A stretch of 48,240 nt of DNA from Synechococcus sp. UW140. Its GTDB lineage: Bacteria > Cyanobacteriota > Cyanobacteriia > PCC-6307 > Cyanobiaceae. Under the pieces are notes generated by a model. The model was not told where the DNA came from and did not search any database. It worked only from the letters and a program-made list of their open reading frames with translations. Every line of letters starts with the position of its first letter. Within the stretch, counting starts at the first letter, position 1. The DNA lies in the NCBI GenBank assembly GCA_945861595.1, contig CAMAVE010000008.1:1-48240 (forward strand), in the 5' to 3' direction. Position numbers and translations under genes: made by a program. Below, one piece after another: positions 24,442 to 33,297 of the stretch.

Positions 24442-24933
24442 TTAGCCCACCGCCGCCGCCAACTTGGCGGCCCGGCTGCGGGGCCGACGGCTCAGGCCTT
24501 CGAGGGTGGCCACAAAATCGCTGATCCCCTGGAACTGGCGATACACCGAGGCAAAGCGGACGTAGGCCACTTCGCTGATTTCGCCGAGCTGCTGCAGCAC
24601 CAGCTCGCCAATCTCATTGCTGCTCACCTCGCGGCCGCTGCGGCCCTGGAGTTGCAGTTCGATCTCATCAACCACCCCTTCAAGCCGGGCTGGCTCGAGG
24701 CCGGTTTTTTCGCAGGCCCGCAGCAGGCCATGCAGCAATTTGCTGCGGCTAAAGGTTTCGCGGCTGCCGTTGCGTTTCACCACCGTTACGGGCACGGTTT
24801 CGACCCGCTCGTAGGTGGTGAAACGGAATTCACAATTGAGGCACTCACGGCGCCTCCGCACACTGCGGCCGGAGTCCGCCGCCCGGGACTCCAGCACGCG
24901 GCTGTCGGTGTGTTGGCAGGAGGGGCATTGCAT
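24442..24933 (-). CDS. nrdR: Transcriptional repressor NrdR
   Basis: NrdR represses ribonucleotide reductase genes in response to dATP/ATP. The zinc ribbon is [17 protein letters not shown] with [19 protein letters not shown] (two CxxC pairs), and an ATP-cone follows ([20 protein letters not shown] to [19 protein letters not shown]). 163 residues is the family length. It follows psbT on the same strand beyond a strong terminator; a TACACT element at about 24963-24968 (minus) could be its own -10. Confidence 0.97.
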   Translation of the reverse strand: MQCPSCQHTDSRVLESRAADSGRSVRRRRECLNCEFRFTTYERVETVPVTVVKRNGSRETFSRSKLLHGLLRACEKTGLEPARLEGVVDEIELQLQGRSGREVSSNEIGELVLQQLGEISEVAYVRFASVYRQFQGISDFVATLEGLSRRPRSRAAKLAAAVG

Positions 24934-25125
24934 GCCCTGGTCACCGCGTTGCGATCAGTGCAAGTGTAGACACAAGTTGCGCCTTTGAGAAGGGCTACGC
25001 CGCAATGGGTCTCGGCGCCAGCTGGGATCAAACCCTTGCGGGACGCTCCTTTGGGGCTGCCGGTCTGCAGCGGGGAGGGACGGCTGTCGATTTCAGCTGC
25101 ACCATTGCAACGCATCTGCAGCCAT

Positions 25126-25154
25126 GAAAAAGCCCCCACCGCAGGGTGGGGGCT
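25126..25154 (-). terminator. Intrinsic terminator of psbBT
   Basis: Ten-bp perfect arms AGCCCCCACC and GGTGGGGGCT with a 4-nt loop, followed by TTTTTC on the minus strand, about 28 bp beyond the psbT stop. Confidence 0.93.
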
Positions 25155-25181
25155 CGCAGGATCAACTGGGTCCCGGTGGGA

Positions 25182-25277
25182 TCACTTGCCGATCTTCGGG
25201 GGATCGCGGAAGGCGATGGCGAAGAACAACGTGGCGATCGCCAGGGTGAGGATCAGGATGTAGGCGAAGCTCTCCAT
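25182..25277 (-). CDS. psbT: Photosystem II protein T
   Basis: The translation is a 31-residue single-helix protein, [20 protein letters not shown] then [11 protein letters not shown], which is the standard PsbT. PsbT sits at the photosystem II dimer interface and helps repair of the acceptor side. It begins 23 bp after the psbB stop and shares its transcript, ending at the strong terminator just behind it. Confidence 0.97.
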   Translation of the reverse strand: MESFAYILILTLAIATLFFAIAFRDPPKIGK

Positions 25278-25300
25278 GGGTTACCTCGAGGGTCTGGCGG

Positions 25301-26860
25301 TCAGCGAAGGGTGCTGCCGGCGGGGGGCACGTAGCCCTCCGGCAGCCTGCGGGTGGTGCGGTCGCCCAGTTTCGCGAACAGACCGAATTCCACCTGTTCG
25401 CCCAGATCGGGGTCAATACCAGCGAACACGTCGCGGTACAGGGTGCGAGCACCGTGCCAGATGTGGCCGAAGAAGAACAGCAGGGCGAACACGGCGTGGC
25501 CGAAGGTGAACCAGCCGCGGGGTGAACTGCGGAAGGTGCCATCGGAGTGGTACTTCTCGCGATCGAACTCAAACCCTTCACCCAGCTGGGCCTTACGGGC
25601 GAGGCGCTTCACGTCTGCGGGATCGGTGAAGGTCTGGCCGGCAAGGGCACCGCCATAGATGGTGGCGGTCACGCCGGTCTGCTCGAAGGAGTACTTCGCC
25701 TCTGCCCGACGGAAGGGGATGTCGGCGCGCACCACACCCTGGGCATCTTCCAGAACCACAGGGAAGTTCTCGAAGAAGTTGGGTAGGCGGCGCACCTGCA
25801 GATCACGGCCTTCCTTATCGGTGAAGGAGATGTGGCCAATCCAGCTGGTGGGGAGGCCATCGCCATTCACCATCGGACCCACCCGGAACAGGCCGCCCTT
25901 GGCGGGGCTGTTGCCGACGTAGTCGTAGAAGGCCAGTTTCTCGGGGATGGCGGCGTAGGCCTCAGCCTTGGTGGCGCCGTTGTCGAGGGCCGTCTGCACG
26001 CGGCGGTTGATCTCGGTTTTGAAGTAGCTCTGGTCCCACTGGAAACGGGTGGGGCCGAACAGTTCAACCGGGGTGGCAGCAGCGCCGTACCACATGGTGC
26101 CAGCCACAATGAAGGCCGCGAAGAACACAGCGGCAATGGCGCTGGCTAGCACGGTTTCGATGTTGCCCATGCGCAGGGCCTTGTAGAGGCGCTCCGGCGG
26201 ACGGCTGGTGATGTGGAAGATGCCGGCGATGATCCCCACAATGCCGGCGGCGATGTGGTGGGCCACGATGCCGCCGGGATTAAAGGGATTGAAGCCTTCT
26301 GGGCCCCAGGAGGGTTGCACGGGTTCTAAATGGCCCGCGAGTCCGTAGGCATCGGACACCCACATCCCCGGACCAAACACCCCAGTGAGGTGGAAGGCGC
26401 CGAAGCCGAAACAGCCGAGGCCGGCGAGCAGCAGGTGGATGCCGAAGATTTTGGGCAGATCGAGGGCGGGCTCCCCGGTGCGGGGGTCCTGCCAGATCTC
26501 GAGATCCCAGAAGGTCCAGTGCCAAATGGCGGCCAGGAAAAGCAGGCCGCTGAAAATGATGTGGGCAGCCGCCACACCTTCGAAGCTCCAGAAGCCGGGG
26601 TCAACACCGGTTTCACCGGTGATGCTCCAGCCGCCCCAGCTACCCGTGACGCCGAGGCGTGCCATGAAAGGCATCACGAACATGCCCTGGCGCCACATCG
26701 GGTTGAGCACCGGGTCGGAGGGATCGAAGATGGCCAGCTCGTAGAGCGCCATGGAGCCGGCCCAGCCGGCTACCAGAGCGGTGTGCATGAGGTGCACGGC
26801 CAGAAGGCGGCCTGGGTCGTTGATGACGACCGTGTGCACCCGATACCAGGGCAATCCCAT
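25301..26860 (-). CDS. psbB: Photosystem II CP47 chlorophyll apoprotein
   Basis: CP47 is the inner chlorophyll antenna of photosystem II, with six membrane helices and a large lumenal loop between helices V and VI. The start [20 protein letters not shown] and segments such as [60 protein letters not shown] and the final helix [20 protein letters not shown] are characteristic, with many paired His for chlorophyll. At 519 residues it is the normal length. The open frame runs 85 codons upstream of the ATG at 26860, but that part has no homology. It is divergent from the ferredoxin gene. Confidence 0.99.
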   Translation of the reverse strand: MGLPWYRVHTVVINDPGRLLAVHLMHTALVAGWAGSMALYELAIFDPSDPVLNPMWRQGMFVMPFMARLGVTGSWGGWSITGETGVDPGFWSFEGVAAAHIIFSGLLFLAAIWHWTFWDLEIWQDPRTGEPALDLPKIFGIHLLLAGLGCFGFGAFHLTGVFGPGMWVSDAYGLAGHLEPVQPSWGPEGFNPFNPGGIVAHHIAAGIVGIIAGIFHITSRPPERLYKALRMGNIETVLASAIAAVFFAAFIVAGTMWYGAAATPVELFGPTRFQWDQSYFKTEINRRVQTALDNGATKAEAYAAIPEKLAFYDYVGNSPAKGGLFRVGPMVNGDGLPTSWIGHISFTDKEGRDLQVRRLPNFFENFPVVLEDAQGVVRADIPFRRAEAKYSFEQTGVTATIYGGALAGQTFTDPADVKRLARKAQLGEGFEFDREKYHSDGTFRSSPRGWFTFGHAVFALLFFFGHIWHGARTLYRDVFAGIDPDLGEQVEFGLFAKLGDRTTRRLPEGYVPPAGSTLR

Positions 26861-27113
26861 GGGGTTCAGGTCCGGGGAAACAACCAGCCGTCGTGTCCAG
26901 GGGTTGCCTGGAACCTGACGGCAGAACGATCGAAACCGACGAAGGCTCGATCCGTGCTGGCGATGGTAAGGGGTTCCGCCGGCCCCGCGTTCCCCATGGC
27001 GTCCAGCTGAAACGTGCCGTGATGGGGCAGCGGGTCTGGCCCCTGGCTGGCGTTTACAAAACGCAACGTTTTGCGCCGGCCCACAATGGATTCCATCCCG
27101 CAGTGAGCTGGCC

Positions 27114-27572
27114 ATGCCCGTGATCCGATTTGTGCGTGAGGGCCGCGATGTGGAGTGTTACCCGGGCGAAAACCTGCGCGAGGTGGCTCTGCGCGAAGGG
27201 ATTGAGATGTATGGCCTGAAGGGCAAGCTCGGCAATTGCGGCGGCTGCGGCCAGTGCATCACCTGCTTTGTTGAGGTCGTGGGCGAAAGTTCGCCCGGCA
27301 GCCTCACGCCCCGCACGGGCGTGGAGGAGCGCAAGCTGCAGCGCCGGCCCGAAGGCTGGCGCCTGGCCTGTCAGGCCCTGGTGCAGCAGTCGGTCCTGGT
27401 CTTGACCCGGCCCCAGGTGGGTGTGGCCGATGCCGAAGCGCTGCTGGCGGCGGCCCGCCAAGAGCCCCTGCCGGCGGGCCCCACCGCCTGGCCGGTGCTG
27501 GAGTCGGCCCCCGGTGAGCAAGAGGGGGCCGATGACGCCGAATCCGAAGCCGATCCCCAGGGCCCTGCCTAG
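27114..27572 (+). CDS. [2Fe-2S] ferredoxin (152 aa)
   Basis: An electron carrier with the beta-grasp ferredoxin start ([20 protein letters not shown]). Cys42, Cys48 and Cys51 ([11 protein letters not shown]) and Cys86 (LACQ) give the spacing C-x5-C-x2-C, then about 34 residues to the last Cys, as in adrenodoxin/Isc-type rather than plant-type ferredoxins; Cys45 is extra. The C-terminal about 50 residues are an acidic Ala/Glu-rich tail. It is divergent from psbB and upstream of psbM, a common place for this gene in picocyanobacteria. Partner unknown. Confidence 0.92.
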   Translation: MPVIRFVREGRDVECYPGENLREVALREGIEMYGLKGKLGNCGGCGQCITCFVEVVGESSPGSLTPRTGVEERKLQRRPEGWRLACQALVQQSVLVLTRPQVGVADAEALLAAARQEPLPAGPTAWPVLESAPGEQEGADDAESEADPQGPA

Positions 27573-27743
27573 GCCCCGAGAGCGGGTTCGCTCCTGCGCT
27601 TGCCAAGGGCCAAAGCTGGCTCTGGACTGGTCTGGCTTGGTTTTGCCTGGCTGGGCTGGGGGCGACCAACCACAACGGGCGATGAAGCAGGTGGAATCGG
27701 GCCCGGCAGCGGTGATACGGTCTCAGCGATCCAGCGACCTGCA

Positions 27744-27848
27744 ATGGAAACCAACGACCTCGGCTTCGTGGCCAGCCTGATGTTCGTGCTGGTTCCAGCG
27801 GTGTTCCTGATCATCCTTTACATCCAAACCAACAGCCGCCAGAGCTGA
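27744..27848 (+). CDS. psbM: Photosystem II protein M
   Basis: A 34-residue single-helix protein, [20 protein letters not shown] then [14 protein letters not shown], the typical PsbM. It lies at the monomer-monomer interface of photosystem II. The gene is 171 bp downstream of the ferredoxin gene on the same strand. Confidence 0.97.
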   Translation: METNDLGFVASLMFVLVPAVFLIILYIQTNSRQS

Positions 27849-28032
27849 GGCTCCCCAGGCTCGTCGGACGGCCCGCTGGCCCAAGTGGTTTGGGGGTTTG
27901 TTCCCCGCAAGCTCGCTGCGGCTTTCCCCCTAGGGGTGCAGGGCGACAGTGCTCGAAGGGGGCCCGGGCCGGTCCAGCCCCAAGCCCGGCGCCCTGCTGG
28001 CCAGGGCCGCTTGGCCCGATAGGGCCAGGCCC

Positions 28033-28884
28033 TCAGGAGCGGCGCCCTTCTGGTTCGCGCACCAGCAACACCGGTGCCGGGGCATGCACCCGGATGTAGT
28101 CGCTCACCGAACTGCCCAGCAGGCGGTCGATATCGACTAGGGCCCGGGCCACGAGGGGCCGGCGGTCCTGGGAGGCAATCACCAGCAGGTCGGCCTTCTC
28201 GGCTTCGGCGGCCGCGCACACGCCCCGGCCGATGTCGCCCGTGGTGTGGATCCCTTTCAGGTCCACGCCGAAGCTGCGGGCCCGCAGCACCGCCTTCTGC
28301 AACAGCTCATCGACGGGGGAGAGGCCACCGCGGGAGGGGGTGATGTCCTGGCGGCTGATGTGGATGCCGATCAGGCTGCCGCCAGGGATCTCGCGCACCA
28401 GTTCGCAGGCGATCTTGAGGGCGTCATCGCCCACGCCGGTGCCGTCGATCGTCACCATCACCCGGTTGATGTGGCGCACGTAGAGGTCGTCGCGCACCAG
28501 CAGCATCGGCCGGGTCGAGAGCTGGAAGATGTATTGGCTGGCGCTGTTGCTCAGGATCGATTGCAGCCGGCTCAAGCCCCGCGATCCCATCAGGATCAGG
28601 TCGGCATTGAGCTCGTCGGCCACCTTGAGCACGGTCTGCTTGGTGTCGCCCTGGCGAATGATCGTGTTGACCTCGCTGGGGTTGAGGCCCAGGCGCTGCA
28701 CGACTTCCGCGACCATGCCGGCGGCCTTCTGCCAATGCTCCCGGACGTTTTCGCCCGCCTGCTCGGGTACCACGTGGAGAAGGTTGAGCCGGGCCTGGCG
28801 CATCACCGGGATGGCGCGCAGCATGCGCACCATCTCTTCAACACGACCCTTGCCGGAATCGGCGATCAGCAGGTTGCGGAACAC
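28033..28884 (-). CDS. Tandem universal stress protein (two Usp domains)
   Basis: Two UspA-like alpha/beta domains, about residues 1-135 and 140-280. The first has LLIADSGKGRVEEMVRMLRA and the nucleotide-type LILMGSRGLSRLQSILSNSA; the second has VMVTIDGTGVGDDALKIACE and LLVIASQDRRPLVARALVDI with SVSDYIRVHAPAPVLLVREP. Family members are soluble, often ATP-binding and stress-induced; the exact role is unknown. It is divergent from the thioesterase gene (40 bp between starts). Confidence 0.93.
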   Translation of the reverse strand: MFRNLLIADSGKGRVEEMVRMLRAIPVMRQARLNLLHVVPEQAGENVREHWQKAAGMVAEVVQRLGLNPSEVNTIIRQGDTKQTVLKVADELNADLILMGSRGLSRLQSILSNSASQYIFQLSTRPMLLVRDDLYVRHINRVMVTIDGTGVGDDALKIACELVREIPGGSLIGIHISRQDITPSRGGLSPVDELLQKAVLRARSFGVDLKGIHTTGDIGRGVCAAAEAEKADLLVIASQDRRPLVARALVDIDRLLGSSVSDYIRVHAPAPVLLVREPEGRRS

Positions 28885-28924
28885 GGTCTGTCGGTGGCTG
28901 GTGGCAGCCTATGGCTGATTGTCG

Positions 28925-29395
28925 ATGGCGCCGGTGAAGAGCAAAAAGGCCGTAATGGAACGGGTCTGGCGGCTGCGGCGCCGGGTGTTGCCCCAGCACA
29001 CCGACCATGCGGGCGTGATGTGGCATGGCGCCTACCTGGCTTGGCTGGAGGAGGCCCGGGTGGAGGCCCTCGATCAGGTGGGGCTGGCCTACAGCGATCT
29101 CTCGGCCCGGGGCCTGGAGCTGCCGGTGGTGTCCCTGGCGATCGACTATCGAGCGGCCCTGCTCCACGGCGACCAGGTGGAGCTGCTCAGTCGGGTGGAG
29201 GGCCGCTCCGGGTTGCGCCTGCCCTGGTTGAGCCAGTTCATTGCCCCAGGCGGAGCCGTGGCGGCGGAGGCGCGGGTGGAGCTGGTGTTGGTGGAGCTCT
29301 CCCAGGGAGGCGCCCAGCGCCGCCTGATCCGCCAGCCCCCTGCCGATCTGGCCGCTGCAATGGAGCGGCTGAATGCCGGCCCTGCCCCTGCCTAG
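28925..29395 (+). CDS. Hotdog-fold thioesterase (4HBT type)
   Basis: The active-site segment is VLPQHTDHAGVMWHGAYLAW, with the Asp of TDHAGV in the place of the 4-hydroxybenzoyl-CoA thioesterase catalytic Asp, followed by LEEARVEALDQVGLAYSDL. The beta-sheet part ends GAVAAEARVELVLVELSQGG. In cyanobacteria this type includes the 1,4-dihydroxy-2-naphthoyl-CoA hydrolase of phylloquinone synthesis; that is a candidate role, not proven here. ATG at 28925 is used; ATG at 28955 (MERVWRLRRRV) is equally possible. It is 77 bp before the dprA start chosen. Confidence 0.85.
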   Translation: MAPVKSKKAVMERVWRLRRRVLPQHTDHAGVMWHGAYLAWLEEARVEALDQVGLAYSDLSARGLELPVVSLAIDYRAALLHGDQVELLSRVEGRSGLRLPWLSQFIAPGGAVAAEARVELVLVELSQGGAQRRLIRQPPADLAAAMERLNAGPAPA

Positions 29396-29471
29396 CATGG
29401 GCGTATAGTACAAAGCTACTGCTTGCTGGGGAGTGGCGGATCGTCCTTTGGGGTCCCGCGCAGGGGTTCGG

Positions 29472-30869
29472 ATGGCAGGGGCTGGTGGGGTGGTTGGGGC
29501 TGGTCGCTTCGGGGGGCCCTTGGTTGGGGAGGCTTTGCCGGGATCCGCTCCGCGGGCGAGGCCGAGGCCTGTTGAATTGGCCCCCCCGGCCCCCGCCCCG
29601 CCGCCGCCGCCCCTGCAGTTGCTGCCCAGCCCGGTCCTGTTTCCGCCCCAGGGCCCTTGGAGCCAGGCCCAGCGCCTTTGGTGGTTGCTTTGGTGTGGTT
29701 GCCCAGGCATTGGCTGGCAGCGGCTGGCCCGCCTGCTGACGGCCTTTGGCGGCCTGGATCAAGCCTGGCAGGCCTCTAACGACGCCCTGGCCCAGCGGGC
29801 CGGCTTCCGGGGCCGGCTGCTGGAGCAGGTGGGGGCCTACCGCCAGCGCTGGGGGGTCGATCCCTTCAGCCAGGCGGCGATCGCGGATCGCTTGGCCGCC
29901 CGCGGCCCGCACCGGCGCCTGCTGCCCGGCGATCCGGCCTGGCCTGGGGCCCTCACCCGGCTGGCCCGGCCACCCCTCCAGCTCCACTGGCAGGGCCAGG
30001 GCCAGCTCTGGGCGCCCCTGCGCCAACGCCGCGCCGTGGCCGTGGTGGGCACCCGGCGTCCATCGCGCCATGGCTTGGCCATGGCGCGGGCCCTGGGCGT
30101 GGCCCTGGCGGAGGCCGGCTGGCCGGTGGTGAGTGGCCTGGCCGAGGGGATCGATGGGGCCGTCCACCAGGGCTGCCTGGCGGCGGGCGGCGTGCCAGTG
30201 GCGGTGCTAGGCACCCCCCTAGAGCGGATCTATCCCCGCCACCACCACAGCCTCCAGGCCCAGGTAGCCCAGGCGGGACTGTTGATCAGCGAACATCCCC
30301 CCGGCACGCCGGTGCACCCGGGCCACTTCGCAAGCCGTAACCGGCTCCAGGTGGCGTTGGCCCAGGCCGTGGTGGTGGTGGAATGCCCCGAGCAAAGCGG
30401 CGCCCTCCATTCGGCCTCCCTGGCCTGGGACCAGGGCCTGCCCCTGTGGGCGGTGCCGGCCGATGCGGGCAAGCTCTCGGCTGCTGGTAGCAATCGCCTG
30501 CTCGCCTGCGGCGCCAGCGTGCTGCTCGATCCTGAAGACTGGGTGCGCCAGTTGGGGCCTGGCCCCCTGCTGGGGCGGCCTGGCCTCGCTAACCCCGCGT
30601 TGGCAGCCCGCAGCCAACCGCCAGGGGCCGAGCTCGGCCCAGGCGCCCAGGTGGCCTGCACCCATGGCCTTGGCGCCACTGCACTTGGTGCCCCGGCCCT
30701 GGCAGAGCCGCAGCGGGCCCTGCTGGCGGCGGTGGGCGCCGGGGCTTCCTTGGAGCAGGTCTGCGAGCGGCTCGACCTGGGCGCCGCCCCGGCCTCCAGG
30801 GCCCTGTTGGAGCTCGAACTGACGGGGCGGCTGCGGGCCGAACCGGGCCTTTGGTGGCGTCCTTGTTAG
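29472..30869 (+). CDS. dprA: DNA processing protein DprA (Smf)
   Basis: DprA loads RecA on incoming single-stranded DNA during transformation. The Rossmann-like core is plain: RAVAVVGTRRPSRHGLAMAR, PVVSGLAEGIDGAVHQGCLA, PVAVLGTPLERIYPRHHHSL, GLLISEHPPGTPVHPGHFAS and NRLQVALAQAVVVVECPEQS. A C-terminal winged-helix region (AEPQRALLAAVGAGASLEQV to TGRLRAEPGLWWRP) completes the family layout. The N-terminal about 50 residues are a Pro/Ala-rich stretch of low complexity, so the true start may lie later; ATG at 29472 is the first ATG of the frame. Confidence 0.95.
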   Translation: MAGAGGVVGAGRFGGPLVGEALPGSAPRARPRPVELAPPAPAPPPPPLQLLPSPVLFPPQGPWSQAQRLWWLLWCGCPGIGWQRLARLLTAFGGLDQAWQASNDALAQRAGFRGRLLEQVGAYRQRWGVDPFSQAAIADRLAARGPHRRLLPGDPAWPGALTRLARPPLQLHWQGQGQLWAPLRQRRAVAVVGTRRPSRHGLAMARALGVALAEAGWPVVSGLAEGIDGAVHQGCLAAGGVPVAVLGTPLERIYPRHHHSLQAQVAQAGLLISEHPPGTPVHPGHFASRNRLQVALAQAVVVVECPEQSGALHSASLAWDQGLPLWAVPADAGKLSAAGSNRLLACGASVLLDPEDWVRQLGPGPLLGRPGLANPALAARSQPPGAELGPGAQVACTHGLGATALGAPALAEPQRALLAAVGAGASLEQVCERLDLGAAPASRALLELELTGRLRAEPGLWWRPC

Positions 30870-31190
30870 CCGTTTGAGCGAGGCAGCCCTGGCCCCGGCG
30901 GTTGGCTTGCTGGAGTCATGGCGCCCTGCTTGGGGCTGCCTCGCTGCGAACGATGCCCAGGCCTGGGCCAGGGTTTGGCCGCTGGGGCGGCCTCGGCAAT
31001 CGGCGCCGGATGGGGCCCCAGGGATGGCTTGGGAGCTAGCTGATGGGGTCTTGGCGGCCGCGACGGCGGAGGGGGCAACGGAGGAGCGGCGCCGGAGCCA
31101 GGGCTTGACGGGCCGCTGGAGAGGGCTTCTTAAGGGGCTAGGGGTTGGGCTACAGAATTGGCGCATGGGTTGGCTGGGAGGGTCCCGTAC
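30870..31190. other. Region between dprA and prmC
   Basis: About 320 bp. A plus-strand frame (TTG at 30874) stays open for 119 codons, but has no ATG/GTG start with a ribosome site and no family that I recognise. It may be leftover coding sequence; I do not call a gene. Confidence 0.35.
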
Positions 31191-32174
31191 GTGCTGGCAG
31201 GGGATCGAGGAACCGGGCCGACGCCTGGGTTGATCGCAGCCGAGGAGCTGCTCATCTGGCGCCGGGGCCAACTGCAGCAAGGCGGCAGCCAGGCCGATTT
31301 CGATTGGCTGTTGGAGTTCGCCGGCGGCCTGGGTTGGAGCCAGTTGCAGCGCCTGCGCCTCGATCCCGATCAGCCGGTGAGCCTGCGCTGCGGCCTGGGC
31401 GCGCTCGAGGCCCTCTGGAGCCAGCATCTAGAGGCAGCAACCCCCCTGCAATACCTGGTGGGGATCGCCCCCTGGCGCGACTTTGAACTGGCCGTGGGAC
31501 CAGGGGTCTTGATCCCCCGCCAGGAAACCGAGCTGCTCGTTGAGATTGGCCAGGCCTTGGGTTTGCTGGATCGGGCCGGCGCGGCCCCCCTGCTCTGGGC
31601 CGACCTCGGCACCGGCTCGGGTTGCCTGGCTTTGGCCTTGGCCCAGCTGCTGCCCACCAGCCAGGGCCTGGCCGTGGATTGCAGTGAGGTCGCCCTGGCC
31701 CAGGCCGGCGCCAATTTGAAGCGCCAGGGCCTCGCCGGCCGGGTGGCCCTGCGCCAGGGATCCTGGTGGCAACCCCTGCAGCCCGAATGGGGCCGCCTCG
31801 ATCTGGTGCTGGCCAACCCCCCCTACATCCCCACGCCGGTCTGGCAGGAGCTGGCCCCGGTGGTGCGCGACCACGAACCGCCCCTGGCCCTCGATGGCGG
31901 CCCCGATGGTCTCGATGCCCTCCGCGCCATTGCCGCCGGGGCCCCCCAGGCCCTGGCCCCGGGCGGCTGGTTGCTGCTGGAGCACCACCACGACCAATCC
32001 GAGGCCGTGCAGGCCCTGCTGGCTGAGCAGGGTCTCGAGGCGATCCAACCCCACCCAGACCTGGAGGGCCACTGGCGGTTTGTGAGTGCCCGCCGGCCCG
32101 CCCTGGCGGCCGATCCGCCCCGATCGGGCCCCAATCACCAGCTGGGCCCGCTGCCTGGAGAAGACGATGGCTGA
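31191..32174 (+). CDS. prmC: Release factor glutamine methyltransferase PrmC (HemK)
   Basis: PrmC methylates the Gln of the GGQ motif in peptide release factors. The AdoMet-binding core has LLWADLGTGSGCLALALAQL, the methyltransferase NPPY motif (LVLANPPYIP), and VLIPRQETELLVEIGQALGL; an N-terminal helical domain (about 1-90) binds release factors. GTG at 31191 begins VLAGDRGTGP; a TTG at 31158 is an alternative. Its last 8 bp overlap the downstream YrdC-type gene, so the two are likely co-translated. Confidence 0.94.
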   Translation: MLAGDRGTGPTPGLIAAEELLIWRRGQLQQGGSQADFDWLLEFAGGLGWSQLQRLRLDPDQPVSLRCGLGALEALWSQHLEAATPLQYLVGIAPWRDFELAVGPGVLIPRQETELLVEIGQALGLLDRAGAAPLLWADLGTGSGCLALALAQLLPTSQGLAVDCSEVALAQAGANLKRQGLAGRVALRQGSWWQPLQPEWGRLDLVLANPPYIPTPVWQELAPVVRDHEPPLALDGGPDGLDALRAIAAGAPQALAPGGWLLLEHHHDQSEAVQALLAEQGLEAIQPHPDLEGHWRFVSARRPALAADPPRSGPNHQLGPLPGEDDG

Positions 32175-32895
32175 GACCCCATTCCCCGGGCAAGGGCTGG
32201 CGGCAGCTGAGTTGGCCGACCGGCTCCGGGCCGGTTCGGCGGCCCTGTTCCCCACCGACACGGTGCCGGCCCTGGCGGCCCGGCCGGATGCGGCCGCCCA
32301 GCTCTGGCAGCTGAAGCGGAGGCCGGCCCGCAAGCCCATGATCCTGATGGGGGCCGACCCCGAGGCCCTGTTTGCGGCCCTGGACCTGCCGATCGAGCCC
32401 GAGTGGCGGGCCATGGCCGAACGCTGTTGGCCGGGGGCCGTGACCCTGGTGCTGCCGGCCCGGGGCTCCCTGGCGCTGGCTTTGCATGGCGCAGGCTCGA
32501 GCCTGGGTCTGCGCATCCCCGCCTGCCCCGTCGCCTTGGAGTTGCTGCGCCGCAGCGGCCCCCTGGCCACCACCAGCGCCAACCGCTCGAGCGAACCCCC
32601 CTGCCGCACCGCTGCTGAGGCGGCAGCCCTGTTCCCGGCTCTGCCGCAGTTGGGCCCCGTTCCCTGGCCCGAGGGCAGCGGCCAACCCAGCACCGTGCTG
32701 GCCTGGATTGGTCCCCGCGAAGCCAGACCTGGAGTGGCCGGCGGAGCTGGCGATCGCCTAGCCCCAAGCGATTCCCCTGGTGCTGCTCCCAGGGACCAAG
32801 ACGCCGCAACAAAATCCGAGGCTGGCGACCCTGGCCGTTGGCAGATCCTGCGGGCCGGTGCTCTGATGCCCCTGGACCTGCTGCCTGGGGCTTAA
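32167..32895 (+). CDS. Sua5/YciO/YrdC-type threonylcarbamoyl-AMP synthase
   Basis: These proteins make threonylcarbamoyl-AMP for t6A37 of ANN-decoding tRNAs. The core is LRAGSAALFPTDTVPALAAR, WQLKRRPARKPMILMGADPE, RCWPGAVTLVLPARG and LGLRIPACPVALELLRRSGP with LATTSANRSSEPP, all expected. The C-terminal about 60 residues are a polar tail without homology. ATG at 32167 lies inside the end of prmC (8-bp overlap). Only the YrdC domain is present; the Sua5 extension is absent. Confidence 0.93.
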   Translation: MAETPFPGQGLAAAELADRLRAGSAALFPTDTVPALAARPDAAAQLWQLKRRPARKPMILMGADPEALFAALDLPIEPEWRAMAERCWPGAVTLVLPARGSLALALHGAGSSLGLRIPACPVALELLRRSGPLATTSANRSSEPPCRTAAEAAALFPALPQLGPVPWPEGSGQPSTVLAWIGPREARPGVAGGAGDRLAPSDSPGAAPRDQDAATKSEAGDPGRWQILRAGALMPLDLLPGA

Positions 32896-32951
32896 CCCTT
32901 CTGGGGCTTAGCCCTTCGAGTTCAGCGGCCTAACGAGCGAATGGGGGCTGG

Positions 32952-33164
32952 ATGGTCTGGTTGCTGCTGCTGTTGATGACCTTTAACCACTGGGTGTTTT
33001 CCCCGCTGCTGCAGCTCACCCAGGGGCTGCTGGAGCTCCATTGGCTCGGTTGGTTGGTGTTGGCCCTGGGCCTCTGGTTGGTGGCCGGTGCTGCGGCCCC
33101 CAGGCCGGAGTCCGGCGCCCTCAAGGCCAGACCTGGCGCCGAGCCCGGCCGCCCCCGCCCTTAG
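32952..33164 (+). CDS. Small membrane protein (70 aa)
   Basis: MVWLLLLLMTFNHWVFSPLL begins one hydrophobic helix and LELHWLGWLVLALGLWLVAG forms a second; the tail is Pro/Arg-rich. The family is unknown to me. It follows the YrdC-type gene by 56 bp on the same strand. The frame and hydrophobic pattern make a real gene likely. Confidence 0.65.
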   Translation: MVWLLLLLMTFNHWVFSPLLQLTQGLLELHWLGWLVLALGLWLVAGAAAPRPESGALKARPGAEPGRPRP

Positions 33165-33297
33165 CCGCGATCGGGGGCGCCCATGGGCAGAGCGAGGCCA
33201 TGGGGCCGGGGGCTAGGGGCGTCACGCTGCCGTGACCCGTTCCCCTGACCCGCTTCGCTGCCCCAGCCTCTGCCGCCCGGGTGCGATCGCGTTCCGT

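Noticed and set aside
28246-29739. Plus-strand open frame of 497 codons
   Set aside because: Antisense to the stress protein and then out of frame with the thioesterase and dprA.
30874-31233. 119-codon plus-strand frame between dprA and prmC
   Set aside because: TTG start, no ribosome site, no recognised family; may be leftover coding sequence, so noted only as a region.
31252-32685. Minus-strand open frames of 477 and 421 codons
   Set aside because: Shadows of prmC and the YrdC-type gene; Arg/Gly/Pro-rich, no homology.
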